Positions 62,760 to 64,000 of a stretch of DNA of 64,000 nt are shown piece after piece. Position 1 is the first letter of the stretch. Each line of letters starts with the position of its first letter. The notes below the pieces were generated by a model. It saw only the letters and a program-made list of their open reading frames with translations, did no database searches and had not been told where the DNA came from. Source of the stretch: Pseudomonas poae (lineage in GTDB: Bacteria; Pseudomonadota; Gammaproteobacteria; Pseudomonadales; Pseudomonadaceae); the NCBI RefSeq assembly GCF_001439785.1, contig NZ_JYLI01000001.1, positions 248,001 to 312,000 of the forward strand, in the 5' to 3' direction. The translations under genes were made by a program, and so were the position numbers.

Positions 62760-64000
62760 ATGACAAAACCACGTTCGAAAAAGGCGCTGTATCTCGGCTT
62801 GCCGCTGGCCCTGGCCATTGGCGCCGGGGCCGGTTTTCTGGTCTGGGATCACTGGTTCAAGGGCAATGCCGGCTACCCGCTGGAGGTAATCCGGCAGGCC
62901 AACGAAATGCAGGACCGCCTGTTGTCGTTCGACAGCCACATCACCGTGCCCATGGATTTCGGCACCGCCGGCAATGAGGCCGACAAGGATGGCAGCGGGC
63001 AGTTCGACCTGGCCAAGGCTGCACGCGGACGCCTCTCCGGCGCGGCGCTGACGATTTTCGGCTGGCCGGAAATCTGGAACGGCGACCACGCACCACACAG
63101 GCCCACCGATGGTTTTGTCGAAGAGGCCCGCCACGAGCAGGAGGTGCGCTACCAAATCATCACCGGCATGGTGCGTGACTTTCCCAATCAGGTCGGCATC
63201 GCCTACACCCCGGATGATTTGCGGCGCCTGCACGGCGAGGGCAAATTCGCGATCTTCATCAGCATGCTCAACGCCTATCCGCTAGGGGATGACCTGAACC
63301 AGCTGGACCTGTGGACCGCGCGCGGCATGCGCATGTTCGGCTTCAGCTACATCGGCAACAACGCCTGGTCGGATTCGTCGCGGCCGCTGCCGTTTTTCAA
63401 TGACTCCACCGATGCCCTGGGCGGGCTGTCGCCAATCGGCCAGCAAGCGGTGCAGCGCCTGAACGACCTGGGGGTGATTATCGATGTGTCGCAGATGTCG
63501 ACCCAGGCGCTGGAGCAGGTCGCGCACTTGAGCCGCACGCCGATGGTGGCTTCGCACTCGGCGCCACGGGCGTCGGTGGACATCCCGCGCAACCTCAGCG
63601 ACAAAGAATTGCAACTGATCAAACAGAGTGGCGGCGTGGTGCAGGTGGTGGGGTTCCCCGCCTACCTGCGTCCGCTGAGCCAGCCCATCCAGGACAAACT
63701 CAATGTTCTGCGCGCGCGTTTCGACCTGCCGCCCTTGCCTAACCTGGCCATGGCGCTGATGCCGGGCGATGCCATCATCGCTGCCTGGCCCGAGCAGAAG
63801 TTCGGCCAGTACGCCCAGGGGCTGTACGGCATTCTCGAAGAAGAACCCAAGGCCAGCCTCAAGGACTGGGGCGATGCCGTCGACTACACCGTGCGCAAGA
63901 TCGGCATCGATCACGTGGGCATTGCTTCGGACTTCAACGACGGCGGCGGTATCGAGGGCTGGAACAACGTCGGCGAAATCCGCAACGTCACCGCCGAGCT
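62760..64000 (+). CDS. pvdM: Pyoverdine maturation dipeptidase-like PvdM (3' truncated by window)
   Basis: The first 413 codons are present and the frame is still open at 64000. I took the ATG at 62760; an in-frame ATG two codons earlier (62754) is equally possible. An N-terminal signal anchor (LYLGLPLALAIGAGAGFLVW) precedes a renal-dipeptidase-like fold: LLSFDSHITVPMDF, VIIDVSQMSTQALEQ, ASHSAPRASVDIPRNLSD and IGIDHVGIASDFNDGGG. PvdM is a periplasmic member of this family needed for PvdP-dependent chromophore oxidation. It diverges from pvdP and shares its control region. Confidence 0.9.
   Translation, partial: MTKPRSKKALYLGLPLALAIGAGAGFLVWDHWFKGNAGYPLEVIRQANEMQDRLLSFDSHITVPMDFGTAGNEADKDGSGQFDLAKAARGRLSGAALTIFGWPEIWNGDHAPHRPTDGFVEEARHEQEVRYQIITGMVRDFPNQVGIAYTPDDLRRLHGEGKFAIFISMLNAYPLGDDLNQLDLWTARGMRMFGFSYIGNNAWSDSSRPLPFFNDSTDALGGLSPIGQQAVQRLNDLGVIIDVSQMSTQALEQVAHLSRTPMVASHSAPRASVDIPRNLSDKELQLIKQSGGVVQVVGFPAYLRPLSQPIQDKLNVLRARFDLPPLPNLAMALMPGDAIIAAWPEQKFGQYAQGLYGILEEEPKASLKDWGDAVDYTVRKIGIDHVGIASDFNDGGGIEGWNNVGEIRNVTAE

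Overview
The window is about 64 kb of high-GC chromosome from a fluorescent pseudomonad, most likely the Pseudomonas fluorescens group. The evidence is the gene content: pyoverdine-maturation genes pvdP and pvdM with PvdS-type promoters, a complete fap functional-amyloid operon, dpkA, large DUF6543-type proteins, and the nadK-to-pepN-to-zapE block. I found no rRNA, tRNA, CRISPR array, phage or transposase gene.

Layout. 1-2764: the end of a Bat (aerotolerance) operon, with a truncated VWA/TPR gene followed by batD. 2766-6183: a low-GC island inserted between batD and sbcD, made of two tandem ~1.7 kb copies. Each copy has a 174-aa cytosolic-type ORF, a convergent gene for a small exported protein, and a REPIN-like repeat. 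A 47-bp relic of batD sits between the copies and shows how the duplication arose. 6230-11696: sbcD-sbcC-GST with overlapping genes. 11705-13494: a small exported protein, an exported 6-phosphogluconolactonase-type protein and a small acidic protein. 13636-18516: a 1626-aa DUF6543/dermonecrotic-toxin-like protein. 18598-22044: an RND (MMPL) exporter with a YCF48-like partner. 22344-29244: sugar-type oxidoreductase, purine permease, LEA lipoprotein, divergent nitrilase and LysR, DUF883 protein, and dpkA. 29409-34547: a second DUF6543-type giant protein ending in an HExxH aspzincin-like metallopeptidase domain.

34567-42529 is a biofilm-amyloid locus. It holds a PepSY protein, an orphan FecR, fapABCDEF, and a convergent sigma-54 enhancer-binding protein. 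The 319-bp gap in front of fapA carries a GG-N10-GC sigma-54 promoter and up to three TGTTTCA-N4-TGAAACA palindromes, so the locus looks like a self-contained enhancer-controlled amyloid system.

42807-46900: a gnd-zwf-HAD operon with overlapping genes, flanked by small ORFs. 47054-51510: a CptA-like phosphoethanolamine transferase, then an iron-regulated FhuE-like TonB receptor behind a Fur box. 51612-59895: GNAT, then a minus-strand run reading nadK, phosphatase, rhomboid, YeaC, DUF2797, pepN, zapE. 60038-64000: a DUF1853 gene, then divergent pvdP and pvdM. These share a 142-bp gap with two perfect TAAAT-N16-CGT PvdS boxes, one per direction. pvdM runs off the window end.
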